Below, in pieces: positions 1-9,973 of a stretch of 64,000 nucleotides of DNA. The notes under the pieces were generated by a model. It saw only the letters and a program-made list of their open reading frames with translations. It made no database searches and was not told where the DNA came from. The translations under genes and the position numbers were made by a program. The stretch comes from Mangrovicoccus sp. (GTDB lineage: Bacteria; Pseudomonadota; Alphaproteobacteria; Rhodobacterales; Rhodobacteraceae), in the NCBI GenBank assembly GCA_025800345.1, contig JAOXSB010000284.1, positions 1-64,000 on the forward strand, in the 5' to 3' direction. The first letter of the stretch is position 1; each line of letters starts with the position of its first letter.

Positions 1-939
1 GGCAATCTGGACAATTCCTTTGCCCGCGATTTCGAAGATATGCGCAGCGCCTTTCACGGGGTGATCGTGGATCAGCTGGGCGTCGATAAAGCCTGGTATC
101 ACGGCCATTCCTTGGGCGGTCAATTCGTGCTGGGCTATGCCTTGAAATACCCCGAAGCGGTCAGCGGGCTGTTGCTCGAAGCCCCGGCTGGGCTCGAGAT
201 CTTCCCGAAATCGGTTGAGATGGAAGATGATCAACTGGCCATTTGCGATCCAGCCATCACCCGCGATTTCGAAGCCTGGCAGGCCGCTTGGGGGCCCACG
301 GGCGCGCTGGACTCCGAGATGAGCCGCGATGAGCAATCAGTGCGCGATTTCTTCTATTTCAAAGAACGTGATCCGGTCAGTGGGGCAACCAGCGATAGCT
401 TCTTTGGCTATTTCAAGAATGACACGGAATATGCGCGGCTGCACACCGATCAGCGCATCGCCATGATCAGCGGCAATCCCGCCGAGCTAGAGCAATGGGT
501 GACCTGGTTCATCTATGACATCTGGACCATCTGTAGCGAAAACAATGATGGCACAGACACGCCGCTGCTCAGCCGCTTGCCCGAGATCGAAGCGCCGATC
601 TTCCTTGGATTTGGCAGCCGCGAGCCCTTTATCCCCTCCACCAGCCTTAACGGCTTGGATGATATGGCCAATCAGGTGATCACGCCATTCATGCAATCCA
701 TGGCCGACGCAGGCAATCCGGTGACCCTGAAAATGTATCCGGGCTCGGGCCATTTCATCCATACGGATGTGCCTTTTGAATTCGCCAGCGATTTGGCGCA
801 ATTCATCAAAACTGGCTCGGTCACAACCATGAGCCCAGCCATTGTGGATGCGCTGGTCAATGGCACCGCTGCCGCCGCAAGCACCGGCGGGTCTGGCGGA
901 TCTGATGCAGCAGAAAAGCCCTCGGGCTTTTCCAAATGA
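1..939 (+). CDS. alpha/beta hydrolase, 5'-truncated by the window edge
   Basis: The reading frame is open from base 1, so the N-terminus, including any signal peptide, lies outside the window. The visible 312 residues contain a nucleophile elbow GHSLGGQ (Ser codon at 109-111) and a C-terminal GSGHFIHTDVP segment that supplies the likely catalytic His, as in alpha/beta-hydrolase esterases or lipases. Substrate is unknown. After the fold comes a Gly/Ser/Ala-rich linker and the ending AEKPSGFSK. The next gene ends almost identically (PEKPAGFSK) although its fold is only distantly related. The following gene starts 23 bases downstream with its own ribosome site, so the two are probably co-transcribed. 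The hydrolase call is firm; the function is not known. Confidence 0.85.
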   Translation, partial: GNLDNSFARDFEDMRSAFHGVIVDQLGVDKAWYHGHSLGGQFVLGYALKYPEAVSGLLLEAPAGLEIFPKSVEMEDDQLAICDPAITRDFEAWQAAWGPTGALDSEMSRDEQSVRDFFYFKERDPVSGATSDSFFGYFKNDTEYARLHTDQRIAMISGNPAELEQWVTWFIYDIWTICSENNDGTDTPLLSRLPEIEAPIFLGFGSREPFIPSTSLNGLDDMANQVITPFMQSMADAGNPVTLKMYPGSGHFIHTDVPFEFASDLAQFIKTGSVTTMSPAIVDALVNGTAAAASTGGSGGSDAAEKPSGFSK

Positions 940-962
940 TGCACGGATTAGGAGAGAACCCA

Positions 963-2312
963 ATGAGCATGAAAACCTTGACCGCTTCGGTGTCCTTCGC
1001 TGCGCTTTTGCTGGCCACACCGGCCATGGCCGATTTGCTATCCCAAAGCGCCATGCCCGCGCCAGAGCCAGTGCTGACCCCAAATTCAGCCGTGCCGCAG
1101 CTGGACAGTCTCAAAAAATACTATCCGATCTCGGATTTCCGGGTCGGTGGCAGCTATGATCTGAGTGCGGATCCAGAAACCTGGCGCAATGGCGGGGAAG
1201 GGGGCACCACCCTGGAAAGCCTGGGCGCCGCGCCGCTGCGCACCGCCTATATCGATATGGGCACGCCGCAATACAACGAGAATGGCGAGATCATCAACGC
1301 GGTGGTGATCAACAGCTATTATTCGGGCGATGCCACGAATATGTATTCCTTCTGGACCCCCGGCATTGGCAATAACGGCTTGGCGGGCGGCGATCCGATC
1401 GTTGGTCCCGGGGCTGAGATCGACACCAATAAATACTATGTGGTGATGCTGGATGCTTTGGGCCTTTGGGGCACATCAAAGCCGTCGGACGGGCTGGGCC
1501 CGGATTTTCCTCAGTATAATTACATGGATATGGTGCAGGCCAATTATCAGTTGCTGCGCGATCACCTGAATGTGGCCAATGTCCATTTGGTCACGGGCGT
1601 CTCAATGGGGGCCACGCAAACCTGGGTGTGGGGCGCGATGTATTCGCCCTCTGGCTTTGTGGATGCGATTATGCCCATTGGCGGGGCTACGGCCTCCGAT
1701 GGGGATGACCCGGTGGGCCAATGGACCTACCGGCTGGCCACGGCCGCGATTGAGAGCGATCCGATCTGGCGGGAAACCGGCGCGCGCTATTATGATCGCC
1801 CCAAAGAAGAGCACCCGCTTCAAGGGTTGCAATTCATGTGGTCGATCCTGTCCAGCACCGGCTTTGATTTTGCCTTCCGCTCAGGCCAAGATTGGGATGG
1901 CGGCGTGGCCAAAGAGGTGTTCTATTGGGAGCCCGAAGGCGAGCAAACCGCCGCTTATATCGGGCGCACCCAGAACGAAGACCCGCTGGATTTCTGGTAT
2001 CGGAACATGGGCGGCTTTACCTATAACATCAACGATCAGCTGGAAAATATCACCGCGCGGACCCTTGTGATCCATGTGGATAATGACAATTGGCTGATCG
2101 TGGACAATGCCAAGAACGCGGCCGCCAAGGTCGAAGGCGCGGGCTTCATGAGCTTTCCTGATCCCACCGCCCATTACGGCGTGTTCAAAGCCCCAAATAA
2201 ACTGTCTGCCGAGGTGAAATCCTTTGTGGATAACACCAATCTACCGGGCACAGCCGCCCCATCAAGCGGCGGCGGCGCGGCCCCAGAAAAACCAGCGGGG
2301 TTCTCTAAGTGA
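963..2312 (+). CDS. exported alpha/beta hydrolase, MetX-like fold
   Basis: This 449-residue protein starts at ATG 963, behind GGAGAG at 951-956. An in-frame start at 936 is less likely because it would hide the signal peptide. Residues 1-23 form a Sec signal ending in PAMA. The elbow GVSMGATQTW and the later VDNDNW (acid) and PTAHYG (His) segments resemble the homoserine acetyltransferase (MetX) branch of alpha/beta hydrolases, but export argues against a role in methionine synthesis. The C-terminus is a Ser/Gly linker plus PEKPAGFSK, matching the upstream gene. The stop overlaps the next start (GTGA). A periplasmic or secreted esterase or acyltransferase is inferred. Confidence 0.85.
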   Translation: MSMKTLTASVSFAALLLATPAMADLLSQSAMPAPEPVLTPNSAVPQLDSLKKYYPISDFRVGGSYDLSADPETWRNGGEGGTTLESLGAAPLRTAYIDMGTPQYNENGEIINAVVINSYYSGDATNMYSFWTPGIGNNGLAGGDPIVGPGAEIDTNKYYVVMLDALGLWGTSKPSDGLGPDFPQYNYMDMVQANYQLLRDHLNVANVHLVTGVSMGATQTWVWGAMYSPSGFVDAIMPIGGATASDGDDPVGQWTYRLATAAIESDPIWRETGARYYDRPKEEHPLQGLQFMWSILSSTGFDFAFRSGQDWDGGVAKEVFYWEPEGEQTAAYIGRTQNEDPLDFWYRNMGGFTYNINDQLENITARTLVIHVDNDNWLIVDNAKNAAAKVEGAGFMSFPDPTAHYGVFKAPNKLSAEVKSFVDNTNLPGTAAPSSGGGAAPEKPAGFSK

Positions 2313-3172
2313 GCAGAATAAAGGCAGGCGATATCGAGCTTGGGCATCGGGAATGGGGCGAGGGCTCCATTCCTGTCCTGTTCATCCATGGCAATCTGGC
2401 CAGCAAAGATTGGCTAGAACTTTCGGCCCGCTGGTTTCCAGCGGATCTGCGGGTGATCGGCATCGATTGGCGCGGTTGCGGCGAAAGCGACCGGCCAGCG
2501 CCCACAGAGAATTACGCCAATTACTCCATGACCCAGCATGCGGCGGATATGTTCGCCGCGCTGGACACATTGGGGATCGAAAAATGCCATCTGGCGACCC
2601 ATTCCACCGGTGGGATCATCGCCGCGCATATGCTGCTGCAACAGCCCGAGCGTTTTGGCAAAGTGCTCTCGCTGGATCCGGTAACACCTTTGGGCCTGAA
2701 ATTCGACGAGCAAGGCATCGCCGTGTTCAAAGCGATGCAATCAAGCAAAGACGTCACCCATGCCACTATGGCCACGGCGGCGGCGTCGCTCTTTGCCATG
2801 GACAGTCTGGTGCCAGGCAGCCGCCCGAAATATCGCGAAGGCCTGGGCGAATTGCAGCGCATGTTCGAAAAGATCGTGGATCAGACCTATGCGGTTTCCG
2901 AAGGGATTTGGATGGGCACGCCCATGAATCTCACGCGGGAATATGAATCCGGAGATCTGGCTGAACGCATGGGCGAGATCCCCCATGAAACCCTGACGCT
3001 TTGGGGCGAGCATGATTTCTGGATTCCCAAAGCCGATCTGGAAAAGATGGCCGCAGAGATGCCCAATTGCCGCCTGATCACCGTGCCGGGCGTGGGCCAT
3101 TCCATGAACCTAGAGCAGCCGCAAATGTATGCGGGCTATTTCGGTGCGTTCTTCAGCGGCGTGCCGGTCTAA
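2309..3172 (+). CDS. alpha/beta hydrolase, cytoplasmic
   Basis: This is a 287-residue alpha/beta hydrolase without a signal peptide. GTG at 2309 overlaps the upstream stop (GTGA), which indicates translational coupling. The oxyanion-loop motif HGNLASKDW, the nucleophile elbow THSTGG (Ser near residue 99), an acid in GEHDFWIP and a C-terminal GVGHSMNLEQP complete the catalytic set. It lacks the EKPxGFSK tail of the two genes before it. A stem-loop follows the stop. The three genes form one operon of three hydrolases, at least one of them exported; the cytoplasmic member may act on a product imported after the others have worked. That pathway is inference. Confidence 0.85.
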   Translation: MSRIKAGDIELGHREWGEGSIPVLFIHGNLASKDWLELSARWFPADLRVIGIDWRGCGESDRPAPTENYANYSMTQHAADMFAALDTLGIEKCHLATHSTGGIIAAHMLLQQPERFGKVLSLDPVTPLGLKFDEQGIAVFKAMQSSKDVTHATMATAAASLFAMDSLVPGSRPKYREGLGELQRMFEKIVDQTYAVSEGIWMGTPMNLTREYESGDLAERMGEIPHETLTLWGEHDFWIPKADLEKMAAEMPNCRLITVPGVGHSMNLEQPQMYAGYFGAFFSGVPV

Positions 3173-3179
3173 AGCAAAA

Positions 3180-3216
3180 CCACCTGTCAGATCGAAGGAT
3201 TTGGCAGGTGGCTTTC
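3180..3216 (+). terminator. putative terminator of the hydrolase operon
   Basis: CCACCTG at 3180-3186 pairs with CAGGTGG at 3205-3211 and is followed by a short CTTT. The stem is 7 bp with a fairly large loop and a weak T-run, so termination may be partial. Confidence 0.5.
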
Positions 3217-3412
3217 CACAAGCGGTCTCTGCATTAGAAATTTTTACATAATTCAGCTTACTGCGTTTTCATATGTCTGATCTCAGACAAACCGCAAAGC
3301 GCTGCATCAGAACCACAGACCGGGTTTGAATGCGCGCGTCTTGCAGCCTTCCTTTACAGCGCAGGTCCTCGATTGCTAACCGAGGGTTAACAACGTTGCA
3401 GAGGTTCCCACA

Positions 3413-5275
3413 GTGAAGACCAATTTAATGCGCCGCGCTGTCGGAATTGCTTTGTTATCCTCCGTACCCTTCATGGCCGAGGCATTGGAAAGCGTGCGCA
3501 TCGGCGTGGTTGCTGGGAGCAGCGAAACCAAGGATATTTTGCAGCCGCGCTTGGAAGCTGCCTCGCTGAGCAAACAAGCCTTGGAAGAAGGTTTTGAGAA
3601 TATCCAGGATATTCTTGGGGCCGCCCGAGCCGATTACGGGCGTATGCTGGCCGTGCTTTATGAACAAGGCTTTTACGGGCCCCAAGTGATCGTGCTGGTC
3701 GATGGCACAGAAGTGTCCGAGATTGATCTCTTTAACCCGCCAAGCGCTGTCGAACGTATCGTGATCGCCGTTGATCCCGGCTCGGAATTCACCTTTGGCA
3801 AAACCAATGTGACCCCGCGCGCGCCCAATGCCACGGCCAATCCCATCACTGATGGCTTCGCCCCTGGTCAGCCCGCCCAAAGCGGTCTGGTGGTCAGCGC
3901 CACCGATGCAGGTATCGCCGAATGGCGCCGCGATGGGCATGCCAAAGCCGCCCTGGATGATCACCGGCTCATCGCGGATCACACATCCAGCACTCTGGAT
4001 GTGGATGTGCGCCTCAATCCTGGCCCAAAGCTGCGTTTTGGCAATGTCAAAGTCAGTTCCACCAGTGAAGTGAGCGAAGAGCGCGTGCGCGAGATCATGG
4101 GCTTTCCCCATGGCGAAGTTTATTCTCCCGAAGAGTTGCGCGTGGCCGGAAACCGCTTGCGCCGCAGCGGCGTTTTCCGGGCGGTCACCTTGAACGAAGC
4201 CGATGAGCCCAATGAAGACGGCACATTGGATTACACCCTCACCCTATTGGACGAGAAAAAGCGTCGGATTGGGCTGCGCGCCGATTATGCCACGCTGGAT
4301 GGCTTCACCATTGGCGGGTTTTGGATCCATCGCAATGTCTTTGGCGGCGGCGAGCGCCTTCGCCTTGGCGCTGATATCGAAGGGCTCGGAGATACCCGCG
4401 GGCGCGGCACCACCTATCGCGTTGATGGCCGTTTGACCCGCCCGGCCACATTTGGGACAGATAACAATGCTTTCGCCTATTTTCTGGCGGAACGCCCCGA
4501 TCAGGATGATTACACAGAGACCAGCATCGCACTGGGCGGCGGGATCAGTCGATATTTCAGTGATCGGCTCTATGGCGAGATCGCCTTAGGCCTGCGCTAT
4601 TCCGAAGCCGAAGATGTTTATACAGTGCGCGATTCACTAGAGAACGGCACGCCGGAACGCGCCCGCCCATTCCACCACGCCATTTTCCCAGGACGCTTGG
4701 AATGGGATCTGCGCGATAACATCTCGAACCCCAGCAATGGGGCCTATTTCAACGCCCGCGCGACCCCTTATATTGGCTTTAACGGGTCACAATCCGGCGC
4801 GCGGTTATTTCTCGACAGCCGTGGCTATCTGGGCTTTGGCGATGGCAAGCTGGTGCTGGCCGGACGCGCCCAGTTGGGCAGTATTGTAGGCTCTGATATC
4901 GAAGAAACCCCGCCTAGCTTTTTGTTCTTTTCCGGTGGCGGCAATTCTGTGCGCGGGCAACGCTTTGAATCCCTTGGGGTGCCTGTGGGCCAAATCGGTC
5001 AATCGGGCGGGCGCAATTTCCTGGGCCTTTCCGGCGAGATCCGCGGCAAAGTCAGCAAGAGCATCGGGCTCGTCGCGTTTTATGATTACGGCTTTATCGG
5101 CGCGGGCAGCACCCCTGGATCAGAGGGTGATTTCCACGCCGGGGCTGGGCTTGGGCTGCGCTATGACACCCCTATCGGTCCGGTACGGCTCGACTTAGCC
5201 ACCCCTGTGGCCGGTGACACTGCCGAGGCCTATGAATCGGTTGAGCTTTATATCGGTGTTGGGCAGGCATTCTGA
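3413..5275 (+). CDS. tamA: TamA, outer-membrane translocation and assembly module (BamA/Omp85 family)
   Basis: This 620-residue protein starts at GTG 3413, with GAGG about 9 bases upstream; ATG 3428 is an alternative that also keeps the signal peptide ending AEA. After the signal come POTRA-like repeats (about residues 30-290, including the KLRFGNVKVSS and LRRSGVFRAV segments). A C-terminal 16-strand-type barrel follows, with the Omp85 GGGNSVRGQRFESLG motif, and the protein ends in an aromatic residue (GQAF). It should sit in the outer membrane and work with TamB to assemble autotransporters and other barrels or move lipids. The stop overlaps the tamB start (TGATG). Confidence 0.95.
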   Translation: MKTNLMRRAVGIALLSSVPFMAEALESVRIGVVAGSSETKDILQPRLEAASLSKQALEEGFENIQDILGAARADYGRMLAVLYEQGFYGPQVIVLVDGTEVSEIDLFNPPSAVERIVIAVDPGSEFTFGKTNVTPRAPNATANPITDGFAPGQPAQSGLVVSATDAGIAEWRRDGHAKAALDDHRLIADHTSSTLDVDVRLNPGPKLRFGNVKVSSTSEVSEERVREIMGFPHGEVYSPEELRVAGNRLRRSGVFRAVTLNEADEPNEDGTLDYTLTLLDEKKRRIGLRADYATLDGFTIGGFWIHRNVFGGGERLRLGADIEGLGDTRGRGTTYRVDGRLTRPATFGTDNNAFAYFLAERPDQDDYTETSIALGGGISRYFSDRLYGEIALGLRYSEAEDVYTVRDSLENGTPERARPFHHAIFPGRLEWDLRDNISNPSNGAYFNARATPYIGFNGSQSGARLFLDSRGYLGFGDGKLVLAGRAQLGSIVGSDIEETPPSFLFFSGGGNSVRGQRFESLGVPVGQIGQSGGRNFLGLSGEIRGKVSKSIGLVAFYDYGFIGAGSTPGSEGDFHAGAGLGLRYDTPIGPVRLDLATPVAGDTAEAYESVELYIGVGQAF

Positions 5276-8200
5276 TGATCTATTCTCGCAGCTCTCTTTT
5301 CGCCGCCGTCAGCGCTCTTGCTTTGATCGCAGCCGCACCGTTGGGCCATGCACAAACCAGCGCCGAAGACGATCCCGGGTTTCTCGAACGCATGATCCAA
5401 AACGCTTTGGGCGGCGATGGGCGTGATGTGCAAATCCGCGGGCTCGAAGGCCCTTTGAGCGGCGAGCCACGCATCGCTGAAATCACTGTCTCCGATGGGG
5501 ATGGCCAATGGCTGGCGATCCGGGATGTGGCACTGAACTGGTCGCGCCTGGCGCTGTTTCGCGGGCGGGTGGAAATCAATACCCTCAGCGTGGGCGAGAT
5601 TGCCCTAGATCGCACGCCCCTGCCCGCGCCCGACGAACCCCGCAGTCTTGAGGCGAAAAAAAACGAGCCGAAAGCGGATGCAGAAACCGAGAATACCGGA
5701 TTTGCTCTGCCAGAATTGCCCGTGTCGCTGCGTCTGGATGAAATGGCCATTGGCGCCATCCGGCTTGGGCAACCGATATTAGGGTTGGCAGCAGATCTTT
5801 CCCTTGAAGGCAACGCCCGGCTGGAAGGCGGCGAAGGCGCGGTCGATCTGCGCTTGGTGCGCCTTGAAGGGCCCGAAGGTGTGTTTGATCTAAGCGCCGG
5901 GTTTGAGAATGAAACCCGGCAGTTGCGCACCGCGCTGGATTTCCGCGAAGCCGAAGGCGGGCTTATCACCAGCTTGGCCAATATTCCCGGTGCCCCGCCG
6001 CTCGAGCTGACCATTGCCGGTGACGATCCGATCAGCGATTTTACCGCCCAGATCGCCCTGCGCAGCGACGAGGCAGAGCGTTTGGCCGGCACCATACGCC
6101 TGAGTGAAACGCCCCTGCCCGCCAGCGAGGGCAACGATACTGATCTGGTTCAGCAAAATTTTAACGCCGAGCTTGCGGGCGATGTCACAGCCCTTTTCGC
6201 GCCCGATTATCAGGCCTTTTTCGGCGATCACGTGGCTTTGGATCTACGCGGCAATCGCAAAGCGGATTTGGGGCTGAATATCGAGCAATTGCGGCTGAGC
6301 GCCGCCGCCTTGCAGATGGATGGCAAGCTGGCCTTTGCCTCGGATTTCGCGCCGCAGATGGTGGATATTTCCGCCACGCTCGCGCAGCCTTTGGGCCTGC
6401 CTGTGGTGCTGCCCCTGCCCGGCCCGGCGATGATGGTCAGCCACGGGGCGTTTGATCTTGATTTTGACGCGGCCGAAGGGGAACGGTTCACTCTTAATCT
6501 CAGCGCCGAAAATGTGGCGAGAGAGACGGTGTTCATGCTCGATGAGCTCGCGCTGAAGGGTGATGGCCGTTTGACCTTGGGCAGTGAAACCCCGGTCGAG
6601 GCAATCTCGGCGGCCATAACCGGTGAATTGACCGGGTTGTTCCTGGATGATCCCTCGCTCAGCGAAGCCGCAGGTGATGAGGCGCAATTGCAAGCGCAAC
6701 TGGATTGGAACGCGAGCGGCCAATTGCAGCTCAGCGATCTGCGTCTCGCCGCAGATGAACTGGCCCTTACCGGCGCGGCCCAGGCGGTCGGGCTGAACAC
6801 TGAGGCCCCGGAGCTTACCCTGAATGCGGATCTAGACAGCGGCCCGCTCAGCCGCTTTGCCGCGCTCGCGGGCACGGATCTGCGCGGTGAGCTGACCGCA
6901 ACGCTCAAGGCCGATTTCGAACCCGATAGCGGGGCCTTTTCCCTGACGCTGGATGGGGATGGTCAAGACCTGGCGCTTGGGCGCTATTACGCCGACCAAT
7001 TGTTGCAAGGGCCATTGGATCTGGCGCTCAGCGCCTCGCGGGGCGGCGATGGCATCACCATTGATCGCCTGGCCCTGAACAATGACAATCTTGAGCTCAA
7101 CGGTGGCGGCCGCTTGGCCAGCCGCCAAGGGGATCTGGAACTGCAAGGCAATATCGCCGATCTGGGTATTTTTCAGATCCAAGATCTTGATGGTCCGGCC
7201 CGTTTGTCGTTCTCGCTTGAAGGCCAAGAGGATCTTTGGGACGCGCTGTTTGACCTGCACAGTCAAACCAGCCGGATCAATGGTAGCGCCCAAATCGAAA
7301 ACCTGTTTGGCGATGAAATTTCGCTGAATGCCGCGGCGGATATTGAGACGGGCGATCTGAGCCTTTACGCCCCCCTCGCCGGAATACCGCTTTCGGGTGA
7401 TCTTAATCTCAACGCCCTGGCCAGCTATGATGCGGCCAGCAAAGATATTGGGCTGCTTGCAGAAGGCACCAGCCATGATCTGCGCATCGGGCAAGAACAG
7501 CTAGATGCGGCGCTGAGCGGCGAAACAGCCCTGGAAATTCGCGCGCAAAGGGTCGCGGACCGTCTGACGATTGAGCGTTTGGATGTGCATAACCCGGCGC
7601 TGGATCTGAATGCTCAAGGCTATATCGAAGGCGATGGCGGTGATCTGCGGCTGCTTGCCAAAATGGACGATATTGGCGCTTTGCGGATCGAAAATCTCAC
7701 CGGGCCGGTGGATCTCAACGCCAAGCTGATCGGCGAGGCGGATGAATGGGTTGCCGATCTGGATCTGGTTTCTGACGACACCCATTTGGCAGGCGACGCT
7801 GAAATCACTGATCTGATCGCTGGCGCTGCGGATGCCACAGGAACGGTGACCCTGCGCGCTGACAATCTCAGCCGTTACGCGGATCTGGCAGGCTTGCCCC
7901 TGACCGGCGCTTTAAAGCTTGATGCAACGGGCGGCTATAATGTGGATAGCGGCGATGGGGCGCTTCGCGCCACCGGCGGCGGCACAGGGCTGTCGACCGG
8001 GATTGCCGAGCTTGATGCGGTTTTGGCCGGCGCGATTTCACTCAATATCGACGCAGATCGCAAAGATGGCGATATTGATGTCTCGCGGGCCGAACTGCGC
8101 AGCGAGCAGCTCACTCTCAGCGCCAATGGCGATATGTCCGGCGGTGCAGGCCAATTTGATCTTAGCCTAGATCTCGCAAATCTGGGCAGAGTGATCGAAG

Positions 8201-9630
8201 GCGTCAATGGGCCGCTTGCCTTGCGCAGCACCCTTGAAGGCTCGGGCGACAATTGGGATGTCAATGGCAGCTTGACCGGGCCTTCGGGCATGAATGCGGC
8301 CATTACCGGCGGAGCCATCCGCCCCGACGGTGCGGTGGATCTGGCCATCACCGGAGGCCTGCCGCTTCTTTTGGCAGATCCCTTTATCAGCCCAACGGTA
8401 TTGATTGGGGATCTCAATTTCGATCTTGCCATGCAGGGGGCGCCAGGGCTTGAAGCGCTCAGCGGCACCGTCACCACGCAAAATGCCCGCGCCTCTGATC
8501 CGGGCAGCAAATTGGTGCTGCAAGATATCAACCTCAATCTCGGCATTGCCAATCAATCCGCGCAATTGGCTTTGACCAGCGCCTTGGCCACTGGCGGCAC
8601 CATCTCGGTCAATGGCCCGGTGGCTCTGACCCCTCCGTTTAACGCCAATATCAACGCGGCCTTGGATGCGATCACCTTGCTCGATCCAACGCTTTATGAG
8701 GTCAATCTAAACGGCAATGCCACGCTCCAAGGGGCCTTGGCTGAAAATGCTGCCATCACCGCGGGCATTGTGATTGACCGCGCCGATATCAAGATCCCCA
8801 CTGGGCTTGGCGGGCCCGGCGCAATCCCCGACGTGGAGCATCTGGGCGAGACCGGCCTGAGCCGCGCGACCCGCAAACGCGCCGGGATCAATATCGATCC
8901 CCCGGCGGAAGAAGAAACCCCCGCGTCGCGCGGCCCCGATTACCCGCTCAACATCACCATTGCCGCACCGCGTCAGATCTTTGTGCGGGGGCGCGGTCTG
9001 GATGTGGAAATGGGCGGAAACATTCGCGTGGGCGGCAGCAGCTCAAATCCCATCCCCACCGGCGGGATCAAACTGCGACGTGGTCAATTCGCATTGCTGG
9101 GCCAGCGTTTGGAATTCGACCGCGCCGAGATCAACATGCAAGGTGATCTGGTCCCTGACCTGAATATCGCCGCCTATTCCGATAGCGGCAGCGTGCGTTC
9201 GCAGATCCTAATCGAAGGCCCGGTTACGGCGCCGGAAATTTCATTCGCGTCAGAACCGGAACTGCCCGAGGATGAAGTGCTCGCCCAGCTCTTTTTCGGC
9301 AAGCCGGTGAATGAGCTGACCCCGTTGGAACTGGCGCAGCTCTTGGGCTCGGTCAATCGCCTGGCAGGCGGCGGCGGCGGGCTTTTGGGCGGGCTGCGCA
9401 GCGGTATCGGCTTGGATAGCCTTGGCATCAACACCGATGAGGAAGGCGGCACAGAAGTCTCTGCCGGGCGCTATATTAGTGAAAAGCTCTATACGGACGT
9501 GACTGTGGGCGCAGATGGCACCAGCGAGATCGAGCTAAATTATGATGTGAATTCCACGCTCAAAGGCCGTGTGGGCTTTAACAGCGAAGGCAATAGCAGC
9601 ATCGGCTTCGCCTTCGAGCGCGATTACTAA
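5275..9630 (+). CDS. tamB: TamB, inner-membrane-anchored translocation and assembly module (DUF490)
   Basis: This 1451-residue protein has an N-terminal signal-anchor (SLFAAVSALALIAAAPLGHA). A very long beta-rich body follows, made of degenerate repeats of alternating LxLxGxx and DGxxxxxxL patterns, typical of the beta-taco groove of AsmA/TamB proteins. The last roughly 350 residues are the DUF490 domain, including RxRGLDVEMGGNIRVGG and LAQLFFGKPVNELTPLE, and the protein ends in FERDY. ATG 5275 overlaps the tamA stop. It is thought to span the periplasm and contact TamA. A strong terminator lies 20 bases after the stop. Confidence 0.95.
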   Translation: MIYSRSSLFAAVSALALIAAAPLGHAQTSAEDDPGFLERMIQNALGGDGRDVQIRGLEGPLSGEPRIAEITVSDGDGQWLAIRDVALNWSRLALFRGRVEINTLSVGEIALDRTPLPAPDEPRSLEAKKNEPKADAETENTGFALPELPVSLRLDEMAIGAIRLGQPILGLAADLSLEGNARLEGGEGAVDLRLVRLEGPEGVFDLSAGFENETRQLRTALDFREAEGGLITSLANIPGAPPLELTIAGDDPISDFTAQIALRSDEAERLAGTIRLSETPLPASEGNDTDLVQQNFNAELAGDVTALFAPDYQAFFGDHVALDLRGNRKADLGLNIEQLRLSAAALQMDGKLAFASDFAPQMVDISATLAQPLGLPVVLPLPGPAMMVSHGAFDLDFDAAEGERFTLNLSAENVARETVFMLDELALKGDGRLTLGSETPVEAISAAITGELTGLFLDDPSLSEAAGDEAQLQAQLDWNASGQLQLSDLRLAADELALTGAAQAVGLNTEAPELTLNADLDSGPLSRFAALAGTDLRGELTATLKADFEPDSGAFSLTLDGDGQDLALGRYYADQLLQGPLDLALSASRGGDGITIDRLALNNDNLELNGGGRLASRQGDLELQGNIADLGIFQIQDLDGPARLSFSLEGQEDLWDALFDLHSQTSRINGSAQIENLFGDEISLNAAADIETGDLSLYAPLAGIPLSGDLNLNALASYDAASKDIGLLAEGTSHDLRIGQEQLDAALSGETALEIRAQRVADRLTIERLDVHNPALDLNAQGYIEGDGGDLRLLAKMDDIGALRIENLTGPVDLNAKLIGEADEWVADLDLVSDDTHLAGDAEITDLIAGAADATGTVTLRADNLSRYADLAGLPLTGALKLDATGGYNVDSGDGALRATGGGTGLSTGIAELDAVLAGAISLNIDADRKDGDIDVSRAELRSEQLTLSANGDMSGGAGQFDLSLDLANLGRVIEGVNGPLALRSTLEGSGDNWDVNGSLTGPSGMNAAITGGAIRPDGAVDLAITGGLPLLLADPFISPTVLIGDLNFDLAMQGAPGLEALSGTVTTQNARASDPGSKLVLQDINLNLGIANQSAQLALTSALATGGTISVNGPVALTPPFNANINAALDAITLLDPTLYEVNLNGNATLQGALAENAAITAGIVIDRADIKIPTGLGGPGAIPDVEHLGETGLSRATRKRAGINIDPPAEEETPASRGPDYPLNITIAAPRQIFVRGRGLDVEMGGNIRVGGSSSNPIPTGGIKLRRGQFALLGQRLEFDRAEINMQGDLVPDLNIAAYSDSGSVRSQILIEGPVTAPEISFASEPELPEDEVLAQLFFGKPVNELTPLELAQLLGSVNRLAGGGGGLLGGLRSGIGLDSLGINTDEEGGTEVSAGRYISEKLYTDVTVGADGTSEIELNYDVNSTLKGRVGFNSEGNSSIGFAFERDY

Positions 9631-9650
9631 AACGATATAACTGGAATGCA

Positions 9651-9679
9651 AAAGGCCGGGCATGCACCCGGCCTTTTTC
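9651..9679 (+). terminator. rho-independent terminator after tamB
   Basis: AAAGGCCGGG (9651-9660) pairs perfectly with CCCGGCCTTT (9667-9676) around the loop CATGCA, and the right arm runs into a T-run. It also reads as a terminator on the other strand because the left arm begins with AAA. Confidence 0.93.
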
Positions 9680-9973
9680 TCATTCTCGGCTTGGACAGTT
9701 GGGCTAGATTCCGGCTGGGGTCAGGAGCGTATCACACACCCCTCTCCCTTCGCATAAGTAGAAAATGGCGGCTGTGAGCCCATTTTTGCCGGATGCTGCT
9801 CGTTGCACGAATGTCGGCTTTGGCTAACTGAGCAGCGGTCTCTCCATGGTGTTCTTTAAGACCTTAGACCCGTGTTCTAGGCGTTTCCAGAGTCCTTTCC
9901 GTTTCGCCTGTTTACCTCTAAACAATTCAAGCGTGTGGCATTTTTCGATCCCATCGGTGCTTGCAGCAGCCAT
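9680..9973. other. non-coding stretch at the left edge of the accessory island
   Basis: No convincing gene was found in these 294 bases. An inverted repeat GCTGCTC (9795-9801)/GAGCAGC (9830-9836) encloses the string AATGTCGGCTTTGG. From memory, this string resembles degenerate intergenic repeats that recur in Rhodobacteraceae genomes. A related-looking string lies on the other side of the island, on the opposite strand near 12080-12160. Confidence 0.35.
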
